In this document: positions 54,105 through 63,712 of the stretch, piece by piece
How the letters are laid out: every line of letters starts with the position of its first letter
Numbering within the stretch: position 1 is the first letter of the stretch
Source: a virus
Length of the DNA stretch: 64,000 nt
Reading direction: 5' to 3' (one strand)
Virus record (IMG/VR): IMGVR_UViG_3300046777_002658
Location: 62,001 to 126,000 of that record
The notes under the pieces: model-generated
The model's database searches: none
Told to the model about the DNA's origin: nothing
What the model saw: only the letters and a program-made list of their open reading frames with translations
Translations under genes and position numbers: made by a program

Positions 54105-55451
54105 ATGTCTAGAACTACAACCACTCAAAAGACTAATAGTAACAATGTCTATAGTAGTCTAAAAAAAGATACAACAAGCGAACTAAAGCTAATAGCGTTT
54201 GAGCTACAAGAATTAATCACAGAATGGAAGAGGCAGAGCCATAAAACTGCTGTAGAAGCCGGCTGCAGATTACTGGAAGCAAAAAAAATATTTGTAAGAG
54301 ATAAGAAAAGTGGTAAGTTCTGGCAAAGGTGGGTGGAAGAAGAGCTAGGAGCAGAAATCAGCCATGATACAGCTACAAATCTTATTAACCTGTATACCTT
54401 AGTCAGAGACCACGGAGAGCAGCACAGCGAGGGTATAGCCAAACTTAGCCTGAGTGCTTTGTATTTTACTTCTAGAGCCAGTGTTGAACCAGAAATCAAA
54501 GAAGAGATCCTTAAAATAGCTGCTGAGTCAGAAGAAGCTCCTAGCAGAGATGAAGTCGCTAGTTTAATAAAAGTTTACAGAAAGGTTAAGTTAGCTCAAG
54601 CAGGAGTAAACCCTGAAGTAATAGATGTTTTAGCAAGTAGTAGTGTTATCGAAGATCCTAAAGAGTTAAAAGCTTTAGCAAAGCTTAGTCAGAAGAAGCA
54701 GGCTGAAGTTGCTAATATGCTTGAATCAGACAACCAGACTGGCTATAGCACTGTCAAACAAGCTATAGCAGAAATAAAAGAAAAAAAAGAAAGAGTTCAA
54801 GAGCAGGAGAATACTTCAATACAAACTCTTTTACTAGAGGGTATGGAGCTGAAGAGCTATACAGGTCTAGCATCAAAAAGTTTTGACTTAGTAGATGCAG
54901 AATCTATTAATATAGCACTTATAGAAGCTCCTATGAAGTTTAGTTTTACTCATGATAAAACTGAAGGATTTGCTTTGATGTGCCGGCAGCTTGAACATTG
55001 CCTAAAACCTGGTGGGTTTGGATTTGTTACAGTAGGTCACAAAGCTGCTATGTTTATAGGAACTTTAATAGAAGAGGCTGGTCTTGTTCCTCTGCATCTT
55101 TTAGTATTAAGAAGACAGTCTGGTAGGTCAAGAAGCATTGTTGGCATAAACATTACTAGCGCCTCAGTCATCATGGCTTTAGCGTACAAACCTCCGTTTT
55201 ACGCTCCTAAAAAGATGATTGTTGACCTACAGACTATTAGTGATGGTGAGAAAGTAACAGAGGGTATGGATGTAATAGAAAATGGTATTGAAGACTGCTT
55301 AAAAAGATTTTTAACTCCTGTAATAGAAGCTAACAGCTCTGTGTTACATTGTGTATACGGTTCTTCAGAGGAACACTTTGGCATATCAGAAGATTTAAAA
55401 ACTATATCTAGAGACTGTGGAGCAGCAAAGTTTGTGCAGCTAGGGCTGTGA
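54105..55451 (+). CDS. ParB/DUF3102-like HTH joined to a methyltransferase-like domain, 448 residues
   Basis: Residues 20-110 (AFELQELITEWKRQSHKTAVEAGCRLLEAKKIF in part, EEELGAEISHDTATNLINLYTLV) resemble DUF3102/ParB helix-turn-helix segments. Residues 130-250 are helical. From about 265 on lies a class I methyltransferase-like part with LKPGGFGFVTVGH. The usual catalytic DPPY/W is replaced by EAPMKF, so it may be an inactive methyltransferase used for binding. It precedes the sigma factor. Confidence 0.65.
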   Translation: MSRTTTTQKTNSNNVYSSLKKDTTSELKLIAFELQELITEWKRQSHKTAVEAGCRLLEAKKIFVRDKKSGKFWQRWVEEELGAEISHDTATNLINLYTLVRDHGEQHSEGIAKLSLSALYFTSRASVEPEIKEEILKIAAESEEAPSRDEVASLIKVYRKVKLAQAGVNPEVIDVLASSSVIEDPKELKALAKLSQKKQAEVANMLESDNQTGYSTVKQAIAEIKEKKERVQEQENTSIQTLLLEGMELKSYTGLASKSFDLVDAESINIALIEAPMKFSFTHDKTEGFALMCRQLEHCLKPGGFGFVTVGHKAAMFIGTLIEEAGLVPLHLLVLRRQSGRSRSIVGINITSASVIMALAYKPPFYAPKKMIVDLQTISDGEKVTEGMDVIENGIEDCLKRFLTPVIEANSSVLHCVYGSSEEHFGISEDLKTISRDCGAAKFVQLGL

Positions 55452-55452
55452 G

Positions 55453-55482
55453 TTGTTTATCTGTTGGTTGGCATACTATAAT
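55453..55482 (+). promoter_or_regulatory. Sigma-70-type promoter for the sigma-factor gene
   Basis: TTGTTT (55453-55458), 18-base spacer, TATAAT (55477-55482). Its position argues that translation begins at 55510. Confidence 0.6.
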
Positions 55483-55511
55483 AGTGCTAACAAACAGCAT
55501 TTGAGCACTAT
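55481..55511. promoter_or_regulatory. 8-bp dyad over the -10 end and start codon
   Basis: ATAGTGCT (55481-55488) and AGCACTAT (55504-55511) are inverted repeats spanning the transcription start and the ATG. A likely operator, perhaps for autoregulation. Confidence 0.5.
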
Positions 55512-56535
55512 GGGCAGACCAAAGAAAATAACAACTAACACCCTTTATAGTTTGCATACAGAAAGAACCAAAACACCCAGAGAACTGGACTGTCTAGGTT
55601 CTTTTTTAAATTTGATAGGTAGACATAGGCTACTCACAGAACAAGAAACTAATGACTATAGCCTATCAGTAAGAAAAGCTATGACTATTGTAGAAGCTAA
55701 TCCAGCTCTAAAATTAAACTTGACTATGAAGTCTTTTACTGAAGAGCAAGCTAAGGCAGTAGGAATGTCTCAAAAAGAACTAAATATAATATTTAATAGA
55801 GCCGCTCACGCTAAAAATAAACTTATAGTTTCAAACCTAAGACTTGTTGTTATTCTTGCTAAAGGATACGCCAGAAGGCAGGAAGAATCACTTGTAGACC
55901 TAATTCAGGAAGGATCAGTTGGACTAAACAGAGCTGCTGAAAAGTTTGATTCCACAAAAGGGTTCAAGTTTAGCACGTATGCTTCTTGTTGGATAAGACA
56001 ATCTATTTCTAGGTCTATAACACAGCACAGTAGAGCTATCCGTCTTCCAGCAATGGTGTACGAAGAGGTTAATAAGCTAAAAAGAACTGTAAAAGCTTTT
56101 ACAGCAGATAAGGGCTATAACCCAACAATTGCTGAACTAGCAACTCTTTTAGGAAAAAGCGAAGAGAGAGTACAGCAGTTGCATAACTGGTGTAGAAGAG
56201 TGTGCTCCTCAGACATTACTGTAAAGCAAGGCAACAGTGATACTACTTTGGAAGAGCTGATGCCATCTCCAGATAATACTGATTTAATACTACAGGAAAT
56301 AGGCTATCCTACTGTTTTGGAAATGATGATGTCTGACACGCCTGATCGTGAAAGAAAACTACTGAACTGGAAGTATGGTCTAGATGGTGAAGAACCCCTA
56401 TCTGCTTTCGAGATAGGGGCTCTTATTGGTGTTTCCCCGGAAAGGGTGAGACAGATATGCAACCAGGAGCTAAGGAGGCTAAAAGAAAAAGCTGATAGAC
56501 AAGGTTTAAGGGGTGACGAGGTTTTTTGTATATAG
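55510..56535 (+). CDS. Phage-encoded sigma-70 family factor (RpoD-like), 341 residues
   Basis: Region 1.2-like RELDCLGSFLNLIGRHRLLTEQE; region 2 LIVSNLRLVVILAKGYARRQEESLVDLIQEGSVGLNRAAEKFD (in part) and FSTYASCWIRQSISRSI (2.3-2.4); region 3 RLPAMVYEEVNKL...NPTIAELATLLGKSEERVQQL; region 4 SAFEIGALIGVSPERVRQICNQELRRLKE. It resembles cyanobacterial group 2 sigma factors, so it was probably taken from a host. It would direct host RNA polymerase to phage promoters, possibly the late structural genes. Confidence 0.9.
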   Translation: MGRPKKITTNTLYSLHTERTKTPRELDCLGSFLNLIGRHRLLTEQETNDYSLSVRKAMTIVEANPALKLNLTMKSFTEEQAKAVGMSQKELNIIFNRAAHAKNKLIVSNLRLVVILAKGYARRQEESLVDLIQEGSVGLNRAAEKFDSTKGFKFSTYASCWIRQSISRSITQHSRAIRLPAMVYEEVNKLKRTVKAFTADKGYNPTIAELATLLGKSEERVQQLHNWCRRVCSSDITVKQGNSDTTLEELMPSPDNTDLILQEIGYPTVLEMMMSDTPDRERKLLNWKYGLDGEEPLSAFEIGALIGVSPERVRQICNQELRRLKEKADRQGLRGDEVFCI

Positions 56536-56597
56536 GAAGTAGATAGTAAGCTAGACCACGCACTTTGTGCTAAGTTAATAGCAGTTTTAACTAACTA

Positions 56598-59500
56598 TTA
56601 CAAAGATGCAGTATCTAAAAAAGCCATAGCCTCATCAGTCCAACCACCGCTCCAAGCATGGCTAGTACCCGCTAGGGAGTATGTGTGTTGAATCCCTAGA
56701 TTTGTTAAGTGAGTAGTAAAGTTTTGCATATCAGTAGGGAATTTAATAGCAGGGAAACCACCAGTTCCACGACTAATCCAAATCCTATTTGTAGAAGTAA
56801 AATTAGCAGCGTTATTAGTCGCTAAAGTTGGCGGGTAATAAGTATCTAAATTTGCTTGAGTGCCAAATATAAAAGTACCTGCGCCGAAAAAGTTAGCATG
56901 ATTTATTGTATTTGAGTACAAAGGGGCATCAAAGCAAGCAGCAGCACTGTATAAAGATTGGTTTCTAAATATCTTAGTTAGCGCACCCCACCCAGACTTA
57001 GAATATCCAATTAATACCCGCTTGTCACCAGGTGTACCAAAGTTATTTTCTACCCAAGGTATTAACTCTTCATCATAAAAAGACTCCCATCGTTGATGTG
57101 CATACGTAGGATGGTCTGCATACCAGCATTCATCAGGGAAGTCTACCTCAATGAATGTCATGTTGTAATCATTGTGGTAGGATTCTGTTACTGTGCAGTG
57201 TTCAATCCCAACACCAAAGCTAGTTTGCGCAGGTATTGTTGTGGCTTCCAGTAAATAACAATATCTAGGTGGCTTACCTGCTGCGGGTGAAGTGGGAGGC
57301 TTAACTCTAATCCTTACAAATCCTGCTTTTCTACTAATCACATTGTGGTTAATAATTCCATTAGCATCAGTGCTAGTGCTAATAATCCTGAATTGATTGG
57401 CTGATAGACCTAATGTATGTGCATCAATTTCAAATTGCAACATCCCCCTCAAAAGATTATCTATTTCAGTTTGAGTTGGGTATCCTTTAAGAATAATTAC
57501 TGATGGGATATAAGACGGACAAGCAACAAAAATAGGATTGTTAGCTGAGTAACCTGAAATTAACTTACCCATTCGTAACTCATGGGGATTAATGGGGGTT
57601 TCCTGTTGGGTGTAAGTATCTCCTGCATTTCTAGTCCTCAAGTTCTGGTTAAAACTTGTACCATTCCGCATTCCTAAAGCAGTCGCACCTTGCCAGTATG
57701 CAGAACTAAATTGAGCTAGTTCGTCACCTCCAAGATTATGATCCCAAATCAACCCCTGGGTATCCCTAAAAGTTGCACCTCTCCACCCAAGAATACTCAG
57801 TCCGTTGGAACTGTTGTAGCCTTTTAAAGATGTTGGGTTGTCTTGGAATGCTAATACTCTGTTACCTTGTCCCGCTCCAGCTTGCCCCGTAGCAGCCCAT
57901 AAATCACTAGTGGCATTAAATCCTGTAATGATTGCAGTAATGCCATCACCGCTTGCTCCATGAGTAAAATTTAAACCTTGTGTAGAGATTATTACACTAT
58001 CATTTTGTGCAGGTACTCCACTGAAGAAAGTATCCCAAGTATAGTTAGCTTCTAAAGTAGCTTTAGCATTAACAGGAGCAATAGTTGGTATACCTCCTGA
58101 TATACCTACTTCCATTACCGCACTACTACCACTGCCAACATTTACTGCACTAGATAAACTAACACTCAACACAATTTTATTAAAAACATTTACAGGGGTT
58201 AATCCATTAGCTATAGACCAATCTGTAGCTTCTCCGTTTAAGAACTTAACTTTGTTTTTAATAAGATTCGCAGAATTAACAGATAATAAACTTTGACCAA
58301 GAGCAGTTCTCTCACTATTTATCTCACTAATTATAGGTCCCCAAATAGCAGAGAAACTTTCACGGAACTGAGTGTCCCATATTTTTAGTTCATACTCAAT
58401 AAATGAACCATCGCAGTCTCCTATTAATTTAGACTTCTTGTAGGCCTCTGTAGATACAGGTGTAGACTCTTCAGCAGCTTTAAAAACAGAAGGGTTTAAA
58501 CTAACAGAATAGGGCACACTGCCTTGAATAATGTTAATAATATATTTTCCTGACTGTAAATTAGTAAAAGTTAAACTTGTAACATTTCCAGTTACAGTCA
58601 GATCATAAATATTAGATAAGCGACCGTCAATAATTACATCCCCACTAATGTCTTGAACTTCTCTAAGAGAACCCTGAAACCCTTCAAACTGCTGGCTAGT
58701 ATTAGTTTTAGCCATGTCAGTTAAGCTACTATCTACATAGGCTTTAACAGCCAGCGGGGTTGCTGCTTCTGTTTCTGAAGTTGAAGTAATAGAAGAGTTT
58801 AGTTGTACTATTCCTGTTTGGCTAGTAGTAGCTGTTCTGATGTCAGCTAATACACGACCAGTTATTCTACCATAAGTATCTTTAGATACTGACTGAACAA
58901 AGTTAATTCCTGCTTCTCCATTTGTGTCTGTTTGAGAAACAGTAGCTAGGTCTATAGCATTAGTAGTAGAATTAACAGCTATTCTGTTAGTTGTACCAAC
59001 TATTGTTAGTTGGGTCTGGGGTACTTTACCGTTGCTATCTAAAGTAGCAACACCATTGTTAGCGCCTTTTTCTGTAGAGGCGATCGCACCGCCAGTCAAG
59101 TTGATGACACCAAAGTTGGTTAAGGTAACGCCATCCTGATAGAACAGGGTATTGGGAGCATTTAGAGGAACAGTCCAGATAAATTTAGTGGAATCGTTAG
59201 TTACCTGAGTACCATTTGTTCCTATCAATCCTGTGCTGTATAGGTTGCCGCTAACAGTCCCAGATGTGGTTGTGATGTTGAAACCATGTCCAGTAACGTT
59301 CAGATTAAACTTATAGGTTTGACCCTTAGTGAGAGTCAATACAGGATTAGAACCCAAGCTAACGTCATTGACTGCAATGCTGTAGGTAGACCCGCTAAAA
59401 CTAACTGCAATAGTGGGGACAGTAGCAACCACGTCATTCAAAGGAAGAGATCGCACTACACCAGTCGTTCCGCTGTTGTTCCCTAAGACTGAGTTACCAG

Positions 59501-62500
59501 GAACGTGAGCAATCTCATTGAGGTCTACAGCTTCATTTTTAATCGAGACAACCCCATTGGAAATATCAAAGTCTGTGTAGTCAAACTTAGCAACGCCTAA
59601 GGTACTAGCACCGCTGGTTTGTCCTTGGCTATAACCTACGGTGTTGACAGTGACCGTGATATCCCCAACCTTAGAGTTTGTAGGATAAGTTCCAGGGGTG
59701 ATCGCATCAGTACCAATCACAACGGACTCATTCCCACTCAGGAGCGATCGAACTACAGGTTTGTAGGAGCTATCCCCTGCCAAGAATGTACTGGCGTTGG
59801 CTGTACCGGAGCCTAAATTAGTTACTGGGATTACCCCAGCGATGCTACTGGCTGAAGTCACTCCAGAAGGTAGGATTGCCCAATTGTCATCAACACTTGC
59901 ACCACCATTAGCTATAGTTTTTAGGACATAAACAACACCAGTATCAGCTTGAGCCGCATAGTCTCCCTGATTAACATTGGTTAAAGCTAATCTCTCAGCT
60001 TGGTTGGCAACATTAAAGATATTGAAGGGAGAACGCGGTGGGAGTTGGGTTTCACTAATAAAGCCCTGTTGAGTTAGCTCTACTAACTGACCAGCAAAGC
60101 TAGACCCGCCGCCGCTGGTTCCTGATGTCTTATCAAATAGATTGCCCAGCTTGTTTTTAACAAAGTCTCTAATTGCTCGCTGGGTGGGGATGCGGGTATT
60201 AGCTGCGCCGGTATCTCCACTCAAGTCTGTATCAATGGAAAATTCTCGAATGGGAACACCAGGAGAGTTTTTAAGCTGAATCTCATCAATAACACCCAGT
60301 GAAACTGTGCCAGTGAATGTGACTTTACCGGATTTCAAATCAACGTTAAAGAAAGGTCCAACAGTGAAGTTACCATCCTGGTCTGTAGCAGAGCAATAGA
60401 CCCTGCCTGAGTTGACTTCTACAGTTTGGGTTTGAGGATCTGTAACGCCACCATTTTCAGGTAGAGCTGTGTAGTTTATACCTGAGCCAATAAACTCAAA
60501 GGTATGGGAGGACGAGTTAATGGTACTGGGTCGTCTTAGCTCTATTGCAGTGTTCCCGGGTAATGCACCTTCCCAGAGTACCTGTAAGGTGACGACTGTA
60601 ATACCACTATTGTTAAATGGTGTTGCTTCCTCAACAATATATTCTAATTCGTCAGTACGAGTGTAAAAATTGCTAGTACCAAGGATTCTAACCTTGACGA
60701 CGTAATTAGGAAGGGGTATAGAGGTGAAGCCAGAAATACTCAACCTAGTAACTTGTCTGCCTTGGGTAATCGTTACAGTCCCTGTTTGCCCACCAGCAGC
60801 AATACCACTACCAAAGGGGATATCAACTATATAAGAGATTGTGCGGTCGCTTGCCTGGACGTTAGTAATAATCAACCCCGTGCCGTTGGCTGCTGCTACG
60901 CTATGTCCCGCGACTGTGATAGTTTGCCCAACTACAAATTGACCTATTTTGTCAGCTTCCAAAGTTAGAGTAACTCTGGTTTGGTTGTTGCCCGCGTTAG
61001 CAAAAGTAGACTCAAAAATGTTTGAGGGTGTATTATTAAAGCCTAAGTTTACGTTCTCAGCGCCAACTAATGTCCCTTCGTAAAAAGGGAAGGAAGTGTC
61101 GCTAAAACCCACTGCCTTGAGAGCATAATTACCAAAGTTTGTGGCGCTGTTAGTGACAGAGGTATAAGCGCCAGACTCACACAAGATGCCAATATCCTCA
61201 AAGACCTGGAATACAGATACTAGTTGGGAGTAACCATTGCGCTTGTGGTGGAAGCCTACAGACCCTGAAACGATTTGGGTAAAGGCATCCATTACCATAG
61301 AAGCAATAGGAGACGTATTTGCTAATACGCCACCATCAACCAATATCCCACCAGCTAGAGTCTTAGTATCATCCAGTTCTCCACTGCCATCTGATTTTAA
61401 GACTGTGCGACCAAGAACTGAAATATTAGAACAGTTTTGGATGTACGGGGACAAAAAGATATTTACCCCATCTTTAAATGCGGCTGCATATCTAAAAGCT
61501 TTGGCGTTCTGAGTGCATTTAGATCCGCTAATATGCCGAGTAGCTGTTGTGTTGAATACCCCTCTACTGCCAATTACCAAATCATTGCCATTCAAAGAAG
61601 CAATCTGCATCCACTCTTGGTTTACCAGTAATAGTGTTCCAGTGTTAGCTTTGGGTGGAGGATTACCAGCAGCGATCGCACTAATAAGGTCAACTAGGGT
61701 AGCGGCTGCTGATTGGACATTGGCGCAGTCACCAGTATCGTAGTTAACACCACCTGGATTCAGGGAATTGAAATCCGTGCCAGAGGTTTGGTTGGCTTCA
61801 CTATTAGGCAAATCCCCCCGAATTGCACTGAGAATCAGGTCTTTAGTTTGGGTGATTTTGGTGGGGTTATTGACTGCGATCGCCTCGATGGAGTTAATGT
61901 TCCCCATGATTCTCAAGTCTGCAATTACCGCGTCAATGATGGGTAAAGCGTTGTAATCAATAACCTGTGCATCAATGTACAATCGGTTTGCTCTAACTAA
62001 GTTAGCAGCATCTTTAAACCTACCAGGAGTGTCTTTGATGGTATGTCCAGGGAAGAGTCTGAGGGTGGTAGCTGTAGCTGACATTTCTCTAGGATTGACC
62101 TGGTTGGAAGAGTCCAGGATACCAAACCCACCCCGGTAATTGTCCTCAAATACCATGTAATTTAGATAAGTACCTGAATCAATCTTGAATAGGTCTTGTC
62201 CGTGATTCAAAGGGCAAATGGTAGTAGTCCGTAGGTTGTCCCCAATGACTGCTGTCTTTGGTTGAGGAATGATTAAGGGGTTGTCTTCGTAGAATCTCCC
62301 AGAGCTTACCCTAACTGTACATTCCTTTTCTGGAAACTTAGCTACTTCAGCTAAAGCCCTTTTGATACTAGCAAATGCAGTTCTCCAGCTTTGCCCTGGT
62401 AGTTCCTTCTCAATCAATCCTACCTTGCGTTTAGGAGCATCAGCCCAGTCTAAGCCATTTTCTAGATACCCAATAATAATATTAAATATGCTGTAAGCTG

Positions 62501-63701
62501 CACTGGCAACGCTGGCACATTCGCTACCTTCAAACTGTGCACCACCGGCGCTGATTGCGGGTAGATTCAACTCACCATCCACCTCAGCAAAGTTGGAGGT
62601 ATTAGGTAGCTTATTTTGAATAGCTTGCATACAATAGTCACGAGCTAACCTAAATGCTGCGACTGTTTTAGTTAGTTCAGAAGGGTCGTCTGATGTTCCA
62701 ATGACTAGCTCGCCGTCTTCATAATATTTGTAGCCTACTGCAATAGCATTGACGTTAGATAAATTCCTAATATCTGCTATTGCGGCATCTATAACAAAGT
62801 TTAAGTCCCTACGGCATTTAGTTCCGGAGGGTAGTATGTAGTTATAAGGTGCTGCCTGTAAGTTTGTCAATACCCTGTCAATGATATAGTCCCGATTGGC
62901 TCTAATCAGGTTGGAACCATCAATAAATCGACCGCGTTGTATACCATATTTGAGTTCAGGAGCCGCAGCCCAGTTTAATCCATTGTCCAGGTAGCCATTG
63001 ATGATATCTCGGAGGCTATTGACGTAGGTGGCAAAGCTTGAACCGATTAAGGCGATTATCTGGGAGGCAACGCTACTAAAAGCTATCTTACTGGGTGCGA
63101 CTTCGTTTATCCCAATCCTCCTGGTTTCATCTAGCTCGTAGTAAGCCTTACCAGCTTGGATGCTGTAGAGATTAGACCTAAATAACAGGTCATCGTTGCT
63201 GTTGCCCAAGTCAGCCGCGATCGCATCTACAACATATCCAATGTCTCGCCTACAAGTAGTTTCACTCTCACCTGCTGGAAGGAAAAAAGTATCATAGGCT
63301 GCATTAATAATATCTGTACGAGCGTTCTTAACTGCGACCGCTGCTGCTTTATAGCTGGATGAAACATCTGGATGATCAAAGCCATTGGCAGCAACAAAAA
63401 AGTTGTCCGCAACAGCTTCGCCAACTGTTACCGGAATTGATTGTAAACTCGAAGAAAAAGAAGAAACACCCCACTTTTCCCACTGACCAGATTTGTACAC
63501 ATAAGTCTTGTCTTGGTCTACAACGTAAACCAACAGTCCCTCTTCTAATCTTTCAAGTGGTATAGCATTTCTCTCATCTAGAGTAGCTACACTGTAGTAC
63601 CCTCCCTTCCCATACTTAGCAAAATGAGTTGGGTAAGTGTCTTCACTATCGTTTGGGGCTATCGCTCCAGTAAGGCTAACAGTTCCAGGAATAGAGGCCA
63701 T
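56598..63701 (-). CDS. Giant tail-fibre protein with C-terminal alpha/beta-hydrolase domain, 2367 residues
   Basis: The N-terminus contains a segment probably joining it to the tail (GKGGYYSVATLDERNAI). Repeats with CRRDIGYVVDAIAADL (about 150) and CRRDLNFVIDAAIADI (about 297) are of the type seen in cyanophage fibres. The middle is rich in short beta repeats, with a domain near 1435-1530 (LTKGQTYKFNLNVTGHGFNI...FIWTVP) resembling a cupredoxin fold. From about 2080 the protein resembles an esterase: nucleophile elbow G2232-Y-S2234-K-S-G and a His near the end (TSHAWSG). It probably binds and deacylates host surface polysaccharide. Opposite in direction to the early genes. Confidence 0.85.
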   Translation of the reverse strand: MASIPGTVSLTGAIAPNDSEDTYPTHFAKYGKGGYYSVATLDERNAIPLERLEEGLLVYVVDQDKTYVYKSGQWEKWGVSSFSSSLQSIPVTVGEAVADNFFVAANGFDHPDVSSSYKAAAVAVKNARTDIINAAYDTFFLPAGESETTCRRDIGYVVDAIAADLGNSNDDLLFRSNLYSIQAGKAYYELDETRRIGINEVAPSKIAFSSVASQIIALIGSSFATYVNSLRDIINGYLDNGLNWAAAPELKYGIQRGRFIDGSNLIRANRDYIIDRVLTNLQAAPYNYILPSGTKCRRDLNFVIDAAIADIRNLSNVNAIAVGYKYYEDGELVIGTSDDPSELTKTVAAFRLARDYCMQAIQNKLPNTSNFAEVDGELNLPAISAGGAQFEGSECASVASAAYSIFNIIIGYLENGLDWADAPKRKVGLIEKELPGQSWRTAFASIKRALAEVAKFPEKECTVRVSSGRFYEDNPLIIPQPKTAVIGDNLRTTTICPLNHGQDLFKIDSGTYLNYMVFEDNYRGGFGILDSSNQVNPREMSATATTLRLFPGHTIKDTPGRFKDAANLVRANRLYIDAQVIDYNALPIIDAVIADLRIMGNINSIEAIAVNNPTKITQTKDLILSAIRGDLPNSEANQTSGTDFNSLNPGGVNYDTGDCANVQSAAATLVDLISAIAAGNPPPKANTGTLLLVNQEWMQIASLNGNDLVIGSRGVFNTTATRHISGSKCTQNAKAFRYAAAFKDGVNIFLSPYIQNCSNISVLGRTVLKSDGSGELDDTKTLAGGILVDGGVLANTSPIASMVMDAFTQIVSGSVGFHHKRNGYSQLVSVFQVFEDIGILCESGAYTSVTNSATNFGNYALKAVGFSDTSFPFYEGTLVGAENVNLGFNNTPSNIFESTFANAGNNQTRVTLTLEADKIGQFVVGQTITVAGHSVAAANGTGLIITNVQASDRTISYIVDIPFGSGIAAGGQTGTVTITQGRQVTRLSISGFTSIPLPNYVVKVRILGTSNFYTRTDELEYIVEEATPFNNSGITVVTLQVLWEGALPGNTAIELRRPSTINSSSHTFEFIGSGINYTALPENGGVTDPQTQTVEVNSGRVYCSATDQDGNFTVGPFFNVDLKSGKVTFTGTVSLGVIDEIQLKNSPGVPIREFSIDTDLSGDTGAANTRIPTQRAIRDFVKNKLGNLFDKTSGTSGGGSSFAGQLVELTQQGFISETQLPPRSPFNIFNVANQAERLALTNVNQGDYAAQADTGVVYVLKTIANGGASVDDNWAILPSGVTSASSIAGVIPVTNLGSGTANASTFLAGDSSYKPVVRSLLSGNESVVIGTDAITPGTYPTNSKVGDITVTVNTVGYSQGQTSGASTLGVAKFDYTDFDISNGVVSIKNEAVDLNEIAHVPGNSVLGNNSGTTGVVRSLPLNDVVATVPTIAVSFSGSTYSIAVNDVSLGSNPVLTLTKGQTYKFNLNVTGHGFNITTTSGTVSGNLYSTGLIGTNGTQVTNDSTKFIWTVPLNAPNTLFYQDGVTLTNFGVINLTGGAIASTEKGANNGVATLDSNGKVPQTQLTIVGTTNRIAVNSTTNAIDLATVSQTDTNGEAGINFVQSVSKDTYGRITGRVLADIRTATTSQTGIVQLNSSITSTSETEAATPLAVKAYVDSSLTDMAKTNTSQQFEGFQGSLREVQDISGDVIIDGRLSNIYDLTVTGNVTSLTFTNLQSGKYIINIIQGSVPYSVSLNPSVFKAAEESTPVSTEAYKKSKLIGDCDGSFIEYELKIWDTQFRESFSAIWGPIISEINSERTALGQSLLSVNSANLIKNKVKFLNGEATDWSIANGLTPVNVFNKIVLSVSLSSAVNVGSGSSAVMEVGISGGIPTIAPVNAKATLEANYTWDTFFSGVPAQNDSVIISTQGLNFTHGASGDGITAIITGFNATSDLWAATGQAGAGQGNRVLAFQDNPTSLKGYNSSNGLSILGWRGATFRDTQGLIWDHNLGGDELAQFSSAYWQGATALGMRNGTSFNQNLRTRNAGDTYTQQETPINPHELRMGKLISGYSANNPIFVACPSYIPSVIILKGYPTQTEIDNLLRGMLQFEIDAHTLGLSANQFRIISTSTDANGIINHNVISRKAGFVRIRVKPPTSPAAGKPPRYCYLLEATTIPAQTSFGVGIEHCTVTESYHNDYNMTFIEVDFPDECWYADHPTYAHQRWESFYDEELIPWVENNFGTPGDKRVLIGYSKSGWGALTKIFRNQSLYSAAACFDAPLYSNTINHANFFGAGTFIFGTQANLDTYYPPTLATNNAANFTSTNRIWISRGTGGFPAIKFPTDMQNFTTHLTNLGIQHTYSLAGTSHAWSGGWTDEAMAFLDTASL

Positions 63702-63712
63702 AAAATTTATCT

